NCBI RefSeq assembly: GCF_032121415.1
Contig: NZ_CP135079.1
Span: 5,456,001-5,520,000, forward strand
Reading direction: 5' to 3'
DNA from: Streptomyces parvus
GTDB taxonomy: Bacteria; Actinomycetota; Actinomycetes; Streptomycetales; Streptomycetaceae
Length of the DNA: 64,000 nt
Of this stretch, positions 42,934-51,818 are shown in pieces (the stretch's first letter is position 1; every line of letters begins with the position of its first letter). Below the pieces are notes generated by a model, which worked only from the letters and a program-made list of their open reading frames with translations, was not told where the DNA came from and searched no databases. Position numbers and translations under genes: made by a program.

Positions 42934-45255
42934 GTGAGAACCACACTCGTCCGCCGCGGTGTGGGTGCCGTTCTGCCGCTGGCTCTGGCCGGGGCGATGG
43001 GCGTCGCGCTGCTCGCGCAGCCGGCCCGGGCGCAGCCGAACTCCCCTTCGGCCGCCACGGCATCGAACGCGTCGCAACCGGCCCGCACCGCCGGGCCGGC
43101 CGACCCCGCGCCGCAGGCGCAGCAGTCCCCCGCACCGGACACCGGTCACCGGACCGAGGACCGGCTGAAGGTGTCGCAGCTCCCCCCGCTGAGCGCCGAC
43201 AAGTCCGCCCTCAGGGAGGCGTACGGCGACCACGACGCCCCGAAGGAGCAGGACGCCGGAGGGAAGCCCTCGGCGAAGGCCGCCGCGTGCGACCCGGCCG
43301 ACTTCACCGGCCGTACCGGGGCCGAACTGGTGCGCCGGATCAAGGCGTCCACCACCGACTGCGTGAACACGCTGTTCAGTCTGACGGGCAACGACGCCCG
43401 ACTGGCCTTCCGCGAGGCCCAGATGACCTCGGTGGCGTACGCGCTGCGCGACAACTCCGCCTACTACCCGGGCGACGGGAGCACCGGCACCCCGCAGCTC
43501 GTGCTCTACCTCCGGGCCGGGTACTACGTGCAGTGGTACAACCCGGATGCCGTCGGACCGTACGGCAGCGCGCTGCGGACCGCCATCCGCTCGGGTCTCG
43601 ACAGCTTCTTCGCGAGCCCCCGGTCGCGAGACGTCACCGACGAGAACGGCGAGACGCTGTCCGAGGCGGTCATCCTGATCGACAGCGCCCAGGAGAACGC
43701 CCGCTATCTGAACGTCGTCAAGCGGATGCTGGCGGACTACGACTCCTCCTGGAACGGCCTCTCGCGGATGCTCGCCGCGGTCAACGGCGTGTACACGGTG
43801 ACCTTCAGGGGCCACCAGGTGCCCGAGTTCGTCGCCGCCGTCGAGGCGGACCCGAGCCTCATCGGCTCCCTGCACCGCTTCGCCGCCGACCACCTCTCCC
43901 TGCTCGACGGCGACCACGCCTACCTGACCTCCAACGCCGGGCGGGAGCTGGGCCGCTTCCTCCAGTACCCCAGCCTGCGGGGCAGGGCCCGGCCCCTGGC
44001 CACCGACCTGCTCGGCCGCAGCTCCATCACCGGCCCCACCGCCCCGCTCTGGGTGGGCATAGCGGAGATGGCCGACCACTACGACCGGGCGAACTGCTCG
44101 GCGTACGGCGTCTGCGACCTCCAGGAACGCCTCAAGCGGGAGGTCCTGCCGGTGCGTCACGCCTGCGGCCCCGGCATCCGCATCCTGGCCCAGCAGATGA
44201 CATCGGCCGAGCTGAGCGCGTCCTGCACCAGCCTCATCGAGCAGGACGCCTACTTCCACCGGATCGCCAAGGACGACGGCCCGGTCGCCGACGACCGCAA
44301 CACCAGCATCGAAGTGATCGCCTACGACTCCAGCGCCGACTACCAGACGTATGCCGGCGCGATGTACGGGATCGACACCGACAACGGCGGCATGTACCTG
44401 GAGGGCGATCCCTCCGTCATCGGCAACCAGCCCCGCTTCATCGCCTACGAGGCGGAGTGGCTGCGGCCGGACTTCCACATCTGGAACCTCAACCACGAGT
44501 ACACCCACTACCTCGACGGCCGCTTCACCATGTACGGCGACTTCGCCGCGGGCATGAGCACCCCCACCGTCTGGTGGGTGGAGGGCTTCGCGGAGTACAT
44601 CTCCTACCACTACCGGGGCGAGCCCTACACCGCGGCGATGACCGAGGCCGGCAAGGGCACCTACGCCCTGAGCACCCTCTTCGGCACCGACTACAGCCAC
44701 GACACCACGCGGGTGTACCGCTGGGGCTACCTTGCCGTGCGGTACATGCTGGAGAAGCACCCCGCCGACATGGACACGGTGCTCGGCCACTACCGCACCG
44801 GGCAGTGGGCCGCGGCCCGGACCCACCTCGCCAGCACCGTCGGCACGCGGTACGACAGCGACTTCCGGACCTGGCTGGCGGGGTGCGCGGCCGGTGACTG
44901 CGGCGACGGCTCCACCACCCCCGTCTCCGAGTGCACCGACCCCGACCCCCGGGTCCTGGGCGAGAACTGCCGTCGGAGCAGCCTCTCCGCCGCCACCGGC
45001 AACTACGCCTACCACTACCTGTACATCCCGGCAGGCACCGAGCAGTTGAAGATCACCGTCAGCGGCGGCACCGGCGACGCGGACCTCTACTCCAGCGGCA
45101 CCGGCTGGGCCACCACCGCCTCCCACACCGGCCGCGCCACCGGACCCGGCAACTCCCACACCCTGACCGTCACCGACCCGCCCGCCGGCGCCCACTACAT
45201 CAGCCTGCACGCGGCCGCCTCGTTCGGCGGAGCCACCCTCACGACCGCCTACTGA
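42934..45255 (+). CDS. Secreted M9 collagenase with C-terminal PPC domain
   Basis: 773 residues from GTG 42934, with GGGAGGA six bases upstream; the ORF extension to 42775 is unsupported. Signal peptide with RRGVGAVLPLALAGAMGVALL and AxA cleavage (ARA). An M9 activator region precedes the peptidase, which has HEYTHYLDGRF (HExxH) and the downstream Glu in EGFAEYISY. A bacterial pre-peptidase C-terminal (PPC) domain closes the protein (EQLKITVSGGTGDADLY). It cleaves collagen into hydroxyproline-rich peptides, which fits the adjacent hydroxyproline catabolic operon. Confidence 0.9.
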   Translation: MRTTLVRRGVGAVLPLALAGAMGVALLAQPARAQPNSPSAATASNASQPARTAGPADPAPQAQQSPAPDTGHRTEDRLKVSQLPPLSADKSALREAYGDHDAPKEQDAGGKPSAKAAACDPADFTGRTGAELVRRIKASTTDCVNTLFSLTGNDARLAFREAQMTSVAYALRDNSAYYPGDGSTGTPQLVLYLRAGYYVQWYNPDAVGPYGSALRTAIRSGLDSFFASPRSRDVTDENGETLSEAVILIDSAQENARYLNVVKRMLADYDSSWNGLSRMLAAVNGVYTVTFRGHQVPEFVAAVEADPSLIGSLHRFAADHLSLLDGDHAYLTSNAGRELGRFLQYPSLRGRARPLATDLLGRSSITGPTAPLWVGIAEMADHYDRANCSAYGVCDLQERLKREVLPVRHACGPGIRILAQQMTSAELSASCTSLIEQDAYFHRIAKDDGPVADDRNTSIEVIAYDSSADYQTYAGAMYGIDTDNGGMYLEGDPSVIGNQPRFIAYEAEWLRPDFHIWNLNHEYTHYLDGRFTMYGDFAAGMSTPTVWWVEGFAEYISYHYRGEPYTAAMTEAGKGTYALSTLFGTDYSHDTTRVYRWGYLAVRYMLEKHPADMDTVLGHYRTGQWAAARTHLASTVGTRYDSDFRTWLAGCAAGDCGDGSTTPVSECTDPDPRVLGENCRRSSLSAATGNYAYHYLYIPAGTEQLKITVSGGTGDADLYSSGTGWATTASHTGRATGPGNSHTLTVTDPPAGAHYISLHAAASFGGATLTTAY

Positions 45256-45336
45256 TCCGCCCACCGCACCTTCCGGCCGGGGCCGGGCGCCACGCGCGCC
45301 CGGCCCCCGACGATCCCGCGACCCGCGGACGACCGT

Positions 45337-45984
45337 TCAGCCCGAGGCCGCAGGCGCCGAGGTGTCCGTCGCGACCGACACCGCGAGGAGACCCAGGGCG
45401 GTGCCCATCAGATAGCGCTGGGCGCGGAGCCAGGTAGGGCGCCGGGCGAGGAAGGCGGCGATCGCTCCCGCCGCGAGGACGATGCCCAGGTTGACGGTGA
45501 GGGCCACCGCGATCTGGACGGAGCCGAGCACGAATCCCTGGAGGAGGACGTTTCCCGACTCCAGACCGATGAACTGCGGGATGAGGGAGAGATACATGAT
45601 GGCGATCTTCGGATTGAGCAGATTCGTCATCAGACCCATCGTGAACAGCCTGCGTGCGGAGTCGTGCGGCATCTCCTTGGGCGCGAAGACGGAGACGCCC
45701 CCGGGCCTCAGGGCGGTCCAGGCCAGATAGGCCAGATAGCCGGCCCCGGCCAGTTTCACCGCCACGTACAGCTCGGGCACCGCGAGGAAGACCACCGACA
45801 GACCGAGATTCGTGGCCACCAGATAGACCAGGAAGCCCACGGCCACACCGCCGAGGGAGACCACCCCCGCGCGGCGCCCCTGGGTGATGCTCCGCGAGAC
45901 GAGATAGATCATGTTCGGCCCCGGGGTGAGCACCATGCCCAGGGCGATCATGGCGACGCCCAGCACTCCGCTCAGCTCAACCAT
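45337..45984 (-). CDS. LysE-family amino acid exporter
   Basis: About 215 residues from ATG 45984 (GGCGGAG upstream); GTG 46005 is an alternative. LysE/RhtB fold: N-terminal ALGMVLTPGPNMIYLVSRS signature, RAGVVSLGGVAVGF, then GLMTNLLNPKIAIMYLSLIPQF. Six hydrophobic segments. Divergent from a MocR-type regulator, with palindromes in the shared promoter, so the regulator probably controls amino acid export. Confidence 0.88.
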   Translation of the reverse strand: MVELSGVLGVAMIALGMVLTPGPNMIYLVSRSITQGRRAGVVSLGGVAVGFLVYLVATNLGLSVVFLAVPELYVAVKLAGAGYLAYLAWTALRPGGVSVFAPKEMPHDSARRLFTMGLMTNLLNPKIAIMYLSLIPQFIGLESGNVLLQGFVLGSVQIAVALTVNLGIVLAAGAIAAFLARRPTWLRAQRYLMGTALGLLAVSVATDTSAPAASG

Positions 45985-46084
45985 GTTCTCCGCCGCTCTG
46001 TTCACGTCCAGGGGTGTTTCGGCGACCGCCTTGCTCGGTGCAATCGGAGTCTAGGTTCGCCTTTCGGGTCGGTTCAACAGCGGA

Positions 46085-46103
46085 CATTGCACTCGGTGCA
46101 ATG
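46085..46103. promoter_or_regulatory. Palindromic MocR operator in lysE/mocR divergent promoter
   Basis: CATTGCAC-TCG-GTGCAATG is a perfect 8-3-8 palindrome. A partial copy, TTGCTCGGTGCAATC, lies at 46031-46045. MocR regulators usually bind such paired sites with fixed spacing. Confidence 0.75.
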
Positions 46104-46140
46104 ATGTGTTCCGATGCTGCCGACCAAGGAGGTGAAGCCC

Positions 46141-47484
46141 GTGAAGGACTTCCGGTCCGTCGCGGACGGCGTGGCGGAGGAGATCGCGTCCGGTCGGCTC
46201 CGGCCGGGGGAACGCCTGCCTCCGCAGCGGGAGTTCGCCCGGCGCCACGCGATCGCCAACTCCACCGCCGTCCGCGTCTACCAGGAGCTCGCCCGGCGGG
46301 GCCTCACCGTCGGCCAGGTCGGACGCGGCACCTTCGTCGCGTCGGCACCCGGCGCTCCCGCTCCCGCCCCGGCCCTCTCGGAGCCCGCCGCGCACCGGGT
46401 CGACCTGGAGCTCAACCACCCCGTCGTCCCCGAACAGGCCGGGCTGCTCGCCGCCGGCCTGGAGAAGCTGGTCCGCTCCGGCGACCTGGAGTCGGTGCTC
46501 CGCCCGGTCGGGCCCGCCGGTACGCCCGCCGCCCGCGAGGCCGCCGCCGACCTCCTGGTACGGGGCGGCGGGCGGCCCGACCCGGAACGTGTCCTGTTCA
46601 CCGGGAACGGCCGGCAGGCCATCTCCGCCGCCGTCGCCGCACTGACCCGGCCCGGGGCCCGGCTGGGCGTCGAGGAGTTCACCTATCCGGTGCTGAAGGC
46701 CATCGCCGCCCGGCTCGGCGTCACCCTCGTACCGCTGGCCATGGACGAGCACGGGCTGATCCCCGAGGCGGTTCAGGAGGCGCACCGCGCCGAACCGCTG
46801 CACGCCGTCTACGTCCAGCCGGTCCTGCACAACCCGCTGTCGCTGACCATGCCCGCGCGGCGGCTGGACCACCTGGCCGAGGTGCTGCTGACATCGGGGA
46901 TCCACGCGATCGAGGACGCCGTCTGGGCCTTCCTCCGGGACGACCTGCCGTCCCTCGCCTCGCGGGTCCCCGAGCACACCGTCCTCGTCGACAGCCTCTC
47001 CAAGCGACTCTCCCCGGGGCTGTCCCTCGGGTTCGCCGTGGCCCCCGCCGCGCTGGCGGGCCGGGTCACGGCTGCCGTGCGATCCGGCGGGTGGACGCCC
47101 ATGCGGTTTCCCCTGGAGGCGATGGCGCGGTGGCAGGAGGACGGTGTCGTCGCCACGCTCGTACGGGCCAAGCGGCGGGAGGCCGGGGCGCGTCAGGAGA
47201 TCGCTCGCCGCCACCTCGGTGACTTCCGCACCCGCGGCGACCCGTCCTCGTACCACCTCTGGTGGGAGCTGCCCGCCCCCTGGCGCTCCGACACCTTCGT
47301 CGCCGCCGCCGCGCGCCACTCCATCGCGGTGACCCCGGCCGCGGCGTTCTCCGTCGGCCGCCCCCGTGGCCCGCACGCGATCCGCCTCGGCCTGGCGTCC
47401 CCCACCGAGGAGGTGCTCTCCCGGACCCTCGCGGCCCTCGCCCACCTCGCCCGGTCCGCTCCGGACGACCTGGCCGAGGACTGA
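46141..47484 (+). CDS. MocR-type regulator (GntR HTH - PLP aminotransferase fusion)
   Basis: 447 residues from GTG 46141, preceded by AAGGAGG at 46126-46132; ATG 46114 lacks a ribosome site. N-terminal winged HTH (GRLRPGERLPPQREFARRHAIANSTAVRVYQEL in parts). The fold-type-I aminotransferase domain has the PLP Lys in VDSLSKRLSPGL and the Tyr/Asn region VYVQPVLHNPLS. These bind PLP or PLP-amino acid adducts as effectors. It faces the LysE exporter. Confidence 0.88.
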   Translation: MKDFRSVADGVAEEIASGRLRPGERLPPQREFARRHAIANSTAVRVYQELARRGLTVGQVGRGTFVASAPGAPAPAPALSEPAAHRVDLELNHPVVPEQAGLLAAGLEKLVRSGDLESVLRPVGPAGTPAAREAAADLLVRGGGRPDPERVLFTGNGRQAISAAVAALTRPGARLGVEEFTYPVLKAIAARLGVTLVPLAMDEHGLIPEAVQEAHRAEPLHAVYVQPVLHNPLSLTMPARRLDHLAEVLLTSGIHAIEDAVWAFLRDDLPSLASRVPEHTVLVDSLSKRLSPGLSLGFAVAPAALAGRVTAAVRSGGWTPMRFPLEAMARWQEDGVVATLVRAKRREAGARQEIARRHLGDFRTRGDPSSYHLWWELPAPWRSDTFVAAAARHSIAVTPAAAFSVGRPRGPHAIRLGLASPTEEVLSRTLAALAHLARSAPDDLAED

Positions 47485-47571
47485 GCACCGGGCCCCGATG
47501 CCGAGGACTGAGCACCGGGCCCCGATGCCGAGGACTGAGCATCCGGCCCCGATGCCGAGGACGGGGCGCCG
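47473..47571 (+). repeat. 27-bp tandem repeat duplicating the mocR stop region
   Basis: Units start at 47473, 47500 and 47527 (27 bp each, GCCGAGGACTGAGCACCG...), with a fourth partial unit at 47554. The first unit contains the mocR stop codon, so the gene's end has been tandemly copied. The third unit has a small change (CATCC for CACCG). Confidence 0.8.
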
Positions 47572-47581
47572 GTTCCCGGCC

Positions 47582-49099
47582 TCAGGGCGCCCGGTCGCCG
47601 CGCTCCGCGATCTCCTCCAGGAGCCCGTCGAGGTCCTTCAGCCGGTCCAGGCCCTGGACCGCCCTGGCCATCCGGTGGTTGGCGCTCAGGGCGGTCCGGT
47701 GGCGGTGCAGGAAGGCCCAGTAGCCCGCCGTGTAGGGGCAGGCCTGTTCGCCGGTGCGGTCGGTGGGGCGGTAGGCGCAGGGCGCGCACAGGTCGCTCAT
47801 CTTGTTGATGTAGGCACCGCCGGAGGTGTACGGCTTGGTCGTCATCCGGCCGCCGTCCGCGTACTGCGACATGCCGACGACATTGGGCAGCATCACCCAG
47901 TCGTAGCCGTCGACGAAGCACCGGTGGAACCAGTCGGTCACGGCGGCCGGGTCCCAGCCGTCCTGGAGGGCCCGGCTGCCCAGCACCATCAACCGCGGGA
48001 TGTGGTGCGTCCAGCCGGTGTCGCGGACCTGGGCCAGGACGGTGGACAGGCAGTTCGCGGTGACCGCGTCGGCGTCCAGGCCGAGGAACCAGTCGGGCAG
48101 CGGCGCGGTGTGGCGCAGCGCGTTGCGGTGCCGGTACTCCTCGCCGAAGTGCCAGTACAGCTGCCACACGTACTCCCGCCAGCCCGCGATCTGCCGGACG
48201 AAGCCCTCGACGCTGTTGAGCGGCGCCTCGCCCGCGCGCCACGCCTGCTCGGCCCGGTCGACGCACTCGGCGGGGTCCAGGAGCCCCAGGTTGAGGGGGA
48301 CGGACAGCAGACTGTGGCTCATCACGGGATCGGCCGCGAGCATCGCGTCCTCGTACCGCCCGAAGTCGCCGAGCCGTCGGGCGACGAAGCGCCGGAGCGC
48401 GGCCAGAGCCTCCCGCCGGGTGACGGGGAAGAGGCGGGGGCCGTCGCGGCCCACGAACGCGACCTCGCCGTCCCGCTCCCAGCGGTCGAGGTCGTGGCGC
48501 ACCTCGTCGTCGATCTCGTCCTCGCGCGGGCGGTAGGGCGCGGGGACGTCCAGGGTCCTCACGCCCCGGGGCGGCGGCTCGCGGTTGTCGTGGTCGAGGT
48601 TCCACGTGCCGCCGGCCGGCTCGTCGCCGTCCATGAGCAGCTCGTGCTCCCGGCGCATCCACCGGTAGAAGCCCTCCATCCGCAGACGGTCGCCTCCGTG
48701 CTCCTCGGCCCATGCCCCGAACTCCTCCTGCGCCAGCAGAAAGCCCCGGGCCGGAAGCACGGCGACGCCGTCCCGGGCGGTCACGAAGTCCAGCGCGGCA
48801 CGGGAGGTCGGGTGGCAGACCGTCAGGCGGTCGCCCCCGCCGCCGAATCCGGCCTCCGCCAGCCCTTCCGTGTAGGTCCGGGCCCGGACGTAGCGGACCC
48901 GGTCGCCCAGTTCGGCCGCCCGGTGCCGCATCGCGGAGAGGACGAGGTGGGCCTTGGCCCGGTGGAAGCGGCGCCGACGCAGGACCGACCGGGCCTCGAT
49001 CATCAGGACGGGAGCGTGGGCGTCCGGGCCGCCGTGGCACGGGTCCAGGAAGTGGGGGCCGAGCTGGTCCCCGAAGAGCCAGTGGGTGCGTGGTGCCAT
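47582..49099 (-). CDS. FeS cryptochrome/photolyase-related protein (FeS-BCP, 6-4 photolyase type)
   Basis: 505 residues from ATG 49099. Starts THWLFGDQLGPHF, characteristic of the bacterial deoxyribodipyrimidine photolyase-related group. EGFVRQIAGWREYVW, PRLMVLGSRAL and MSQYADGGRMTTKPYTSGG form the FAD region. The 4Fe-4S cysteines are in DLCAPCAY and EQACPY. It likely repairs (6-4) photoproducts using FAD and a lumazine-type antenna. Confidence 0.87.
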   Translation of the reverse strand: MAPRTHWLFGDQLGPHFLDPCHGGPDAHAPVLMIEARSVLRRRRFHRAKAHLVLSAMRHRAAELGDRVRYVRARTYTEGLAEAGFGGGGDRLTVCHPTSRAALDFVTARDGVAVLPARGFLLAQEEFGAWAEEHGGDRLRMEGFYRWMRREHELLMDGDEPAGGTWNLDHDNREPPPRGVRTLDVPAPYRPREDEIDDEVRHDLDRWERDGEVAFVGRDGPRLFPVTRREALAALRRFVARRLGDFGRYEDAMLAADPVMSHSLLSVPLNLGLLDPAECVDRAEQAWRAGEAPLNSVEGFVRQIAGWREYVWQLYWHFGEEYRHRNALRHTAPLPDWFLGLDADAVTANCLSTVLAQVRDTGWTHHIPRLMVLGSRALQDGWDPAAVTDWFHRCFVDGYDWVMLPNVVGMSQYADGGRMTTKPYTSGGAYINKMSDLCAPCAYRPTDRTGEQACPYTAGYWAFLHRHRTALSANHRMARAVQGLDRLKDLDGLLEEIAERGDRAP

Positions 49100-49224
49100 G
49101 AGGGGGTCTGTCCTGCCGTCGAAAGGTGCCGCCTCCGCCACGCTAGGGAGGGCTCGGACGGCTCCTGCGACGCCACGCCGCGCGCACGCACGGTACGGTC
49201 GCCGGTGCGCCCGGCGACGCCCGC

Positions 49225-49659
49225 TCAGGCCGTCGCCGCCGTCATCCGCCGCAGCCCTGTGTACTGGAGCGCGGTGTAGACCGCCACGATCACCGCTCCG
49301 ATCAGCAGGAACACCACCCCGGCCCCGTTGAGCGGTACGAGGTCGGCGAAGGCGATCACCACGCACCCGACCGCACACGCGGCATTGACCGCGACGACGG
49401 CCCTGGCCAGGGCGGGCGGGATCGCCGGATAGCCCGCGATCAGCGCCAGGCAGCCCGCTCCGCCCAGCTGGAAGATCCCGAACGCGACGGCGAAGGCCAC
49501 CGGCATCCCGGTCAGCGAGCCGAGCGGCGCGGCGGCCGCGACGAGGACGAGGCCCATCACGGCGGTACTCACGCTGTCCACGCGCAGCACCAGGCGGAGG
49601 AAGCGGGAGGTGTCCGGGGCCGGGGCCGTCGCTGCGGACGGGGCGAGGGTGTACGTCAT
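49225..49659 (-). CDS. Four-helix membrane protein next to XRE regulator
   Basis: 144 residues, four hydrophobic helices (VSTAVMGLVLVAAAAPLG, FAVAFGIFQLGGAGCLALIAG, VAVNAACAVGCVVIAFA, GVVFLLIGAVIVAVYTAL). It is divergent from an XRE/MmyB-like regulator gene. Function unknown; its expression is presumably controlled by that regulator. Confidence 0.75.
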   Translation of the reverse strand: MTYTLAPSAATAPAPDTSRFLRLVLRVDSVSTAVMGLVLVAAAAPLGSLTGMPVAFAVAFGIFQLGGAGCLALIAGYPAIPPALARAVVAVNAACAVGCVVIAFADLVPLNGAGVVFLLIGAVIVAVYTALQYTGLRRMTAATA

Positions 49660-49774
49660 CTCGGATCTCCTTCGTACGGCGGGTCGACGCCACGGTGCCA
49701 CGCACGGCGGCCGGGACTCCATGACCTCCCAGGTCAAGAACGCCCCGGCGGTGATCCACGGATACGGTGGGATC

Positions 49775-50593
49775 ATGGAGATCCAAGTGCCGCCCCGGAT
49801 AGGCCCGTTGCTCCGGTCGTGGCGCCGCCGCCGCAAGCTCAGCCAGCTCGATCTGGCCCTGCGGGCGGACTCCTCCACCCGCCATCTCTCCTGCGTGGAG
49901 ACGGGCCGCGCCCGTCCGAGCCGCGAGCTGGTGCTCCGGCTCGCCGAGCACCTCGACATCCCGCTGCGGGACCGCAACGGCCTGCTGCTGGCCGCCGGTT
50001 ACGCCCCCGCTTACCGGGAGTCACCGCTCGACAGCGACCGGATGGCCATGGTCCGCTCGGCGATCCGGGCGATGCTGGCCGGACACGAGCCCTATCCGGC
50101 CGCCGCGATCGACCGGATCTGGAACATCGTCGACCGCAACGACGCGATGTCCCTGCTGCTCGGCGCCGTGCCGCCGCGTCTGACGGAGTCGGGCGGCAAC
50201 GTGATGCGGCTGATCCTCCACCCGGAGGGGCTCGCCTCCCAGTGCCTCAACTTCGCCCAGGTCCGCGCCCACGCCCTCGGCCGGCTGCGGCACCAAGTGG
50301 ACACCACCGGCCATGACGACCTGCGGGAGCTGTACGAAGAGGTCTCCGCCTATCCGGTCCCGGCCGGCCTCGACGCCGATCCCGGCCCGGTGGACCCGGC
50401 CGGCATCGTCGTCCCGTTGCGTATCCGTACACCGCTCGGCGACATGGCCTTCTTCAGCACGATCGCCACCTTCGGAGCCCCCGCCGACGTGACCCTCTCG
50501 GAGCTCGCGGTGGAGTCGTTCTTCCCGATGGACGAGCAGACCGACACCCTGATGCGCACCCTGGCCGCGCCGGGCGGCGGCGGGGGACAGTAG
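49775..50593 (+). CDS. XRE-family regulator with MmyB-like ligand domain
   Basis: 272 residues from ATG 49775. HTH_3 region RSWRRRRKLSQLDLALRADSSTRHLSCVETGRARPS (in parts), then the MmyB-like domain RIWNIVDRNDAMSLLLGAVPP, LILHPEGLASQCLNF and PLRIRTPLGDMAFFSTIATFGAP. Such regulators are plentiful in Streptomyces and usually control a neighbouring divergent gene. That gene is the small membrane protein here. Confidence 0.85.
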   Translation: MEIQVPPRIGPLLRSWRRRRKLSQLDLALRADSSTRHLSCVETGRARPSRELVLRLAEHLDIPLRDRNGLLLAAGYAPAYRESPLDSDRMAMVRSAIRAMLAGHEPYPAAAIDRIWNIVDRNDAMSLLLGAVPPRLTESGGNVMRLILHPEGLASQCLNFAQVRAHALGRLRHQVDTTGHDDLRELYEEVSAYPVPAGLDADPGPVDPAGIVVPLRIRTPLGDMAFFSTIATFGAPADVTLSELAVESFFPMDEQTDTLMRTLAAPGGGGGQ

Positions 50594-50729
50594 CGGCGCG
50601 GTCCCGAGCCGGGGCCAGGCCTCCCGTGGGGGTGGGGCCGCACATCCCGCCCCCGCGTCCCCGCGCCCCACCGGCCCGGCGAGCTTCCTCGTCCGGGTCT
50701 CCCGTACCGCGCCGCAAGATCGACCCCGG

Positions 50730-50757
50730 TTGACTTCATACCCCTGGGGGGTATCTT
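50730..50757 (+). promoter_or_regulatory. Copper-responsive promoter with CsoR box
   Basis: ATACCCCTGGGGGGTAT (50738-50754) is a textbook CsoR operator. TTGACT (50730-50735) and TATCTT (50752-50757), 16 bp apart, would be -35 and -10, so the operator fills the spacer. CsoR with Cu(I) would release repression. Confidence 0.85.
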
Positions 50758-50804
50758 GGACGGTGAGTGGTCGCGATCCGGCGGCCTTGACGAGGGAGTG
50801 GGCC

Positions 50805-51755
50805 ATGCAGACCGGTCTCAAGATCACGGCCTTCGCCGCGGGGCTCGCGGCGACCTTCGGGTCGGCGTACGCGGTGGGCGGCGCGCTGGAGCCCGCGGTC
50901 CCGCCGAAGGAGCCGTCCCACCAGGAGAGCGGGGAGGGGCACATCGAGAAGGAGCGCCCCGCGGAAGAGGATTCCGAGCTTCCCGGCGGCCTCCAGGTCT
51001 CGCAGGGAGGCTTCACCCTCGACCTCGACACCCCGCGCGTCGAGGCGGGCGAGCCCGCCGAGCTGCGCTTCGCCGTCGTGGACGAGGACACCTCCCGCAA
51101 CGTGACCGCGTTCCGCCGCGAGCACGGCAAGGAACTGCACCTGATCGTGGCGTCGAGCGACCTCACCACCTACCGGCACCTGCACCCCGAGCGGGCCGCC
51201 GACGGCACCTGGTCCACCCCCGTCGAGCTTCCCGAGGCCGGCGGCTACCGGGTCTTCGCCGACTTCACCCCGGACGGGAAGAACGCCGAGGGCATCACCC
51301 TGGGCGCCGACCTGGCCGTCTCCGGCGACGCGCGTCCCGAGTCGCTGCCGGAAGCCGAGCGGACGGCGACCGTCGACGGGTACGAGGTCACCCTCGACGG
51401 GGCGCTGCGCCCCGGGGCGGGCAGCGAACTGAAGCTGGAGGTCGAGAAGGGCGGCAAGCCGGTCACCGACCTCCAGCCCCACCTCGGCGCATACGGCCAC
51501 CTCGTCGCGCTGCGCGCCGGGGACCTGGCGTACCTCCACGTCCACCCGAACGGCGAGCCGGGCGACGGGCGTACGGAGTCCGGGCCCGAGGTCTCCTTCA
51601 CCGCGACGGCCCCGAGCAAGGGGGCCTACCGCCTCTTCCTCGACTTCCGGCACGAGGGGAAGGTCCGTACGGCCGCCTTCACCGTGCACGCCGGGGGCGC
51701 GGCTCCCGAGAACTCCGCGCCCGAGGGTGGCGAGTCCGCCGACCACGGTCACTGA
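50805..51755 (+). CDS. Copper-regulated membrane-anchored protein with His-rich end
   Basis: 316 residues from ATG 50805, downstream of the predicted transcription start. An N-terminal signal anchor (ITAFAAGLAATFGSAYAVGG) precedes two similar beta-domains with paired histidines (YRHLHPE, YLHVHPNGE) and a terminal SADHGH. The CsoR box and the HxHP motifs suggest an extracytoplasmic copper-handling protein. Start choices at 50730 and 50763 would overlap the promoter. Confidence 0.82.
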   Translation: MQTGLKITAFAAGLAATFGSAYAVGGALEPAVPPKEPSHQESGEGHIEKERPAEEDSELPGGLQVSQGGFTLDLDTPRVEAGEPAELRFAVVDEDTSRNVTAFRREHGKELHLIVASSDLTTYRHLHPERAADGTWSTPVELPEAGGYRVFADFTPDGKNAEGITLGADLAVSGDARPESLPEAERTATVDGYEVTLDGALRPGAGSELKLEVEKGGKPVTDLQPHLGAYGHLVALRAGDLAYLHVHPNGEPGDGRTESGPEVSFTATAPSKGAYRLFLDFRHEGKVRTAAFTVHAGGAAPENSAPEGGESADHGH

Positions 51756-51818
51756 CCTCCGCCCGCCCCGCTCGGCCGGGCGGGCAGCCTCGACGCATTC
51801 CGCCGAGGCCGATCGGGC

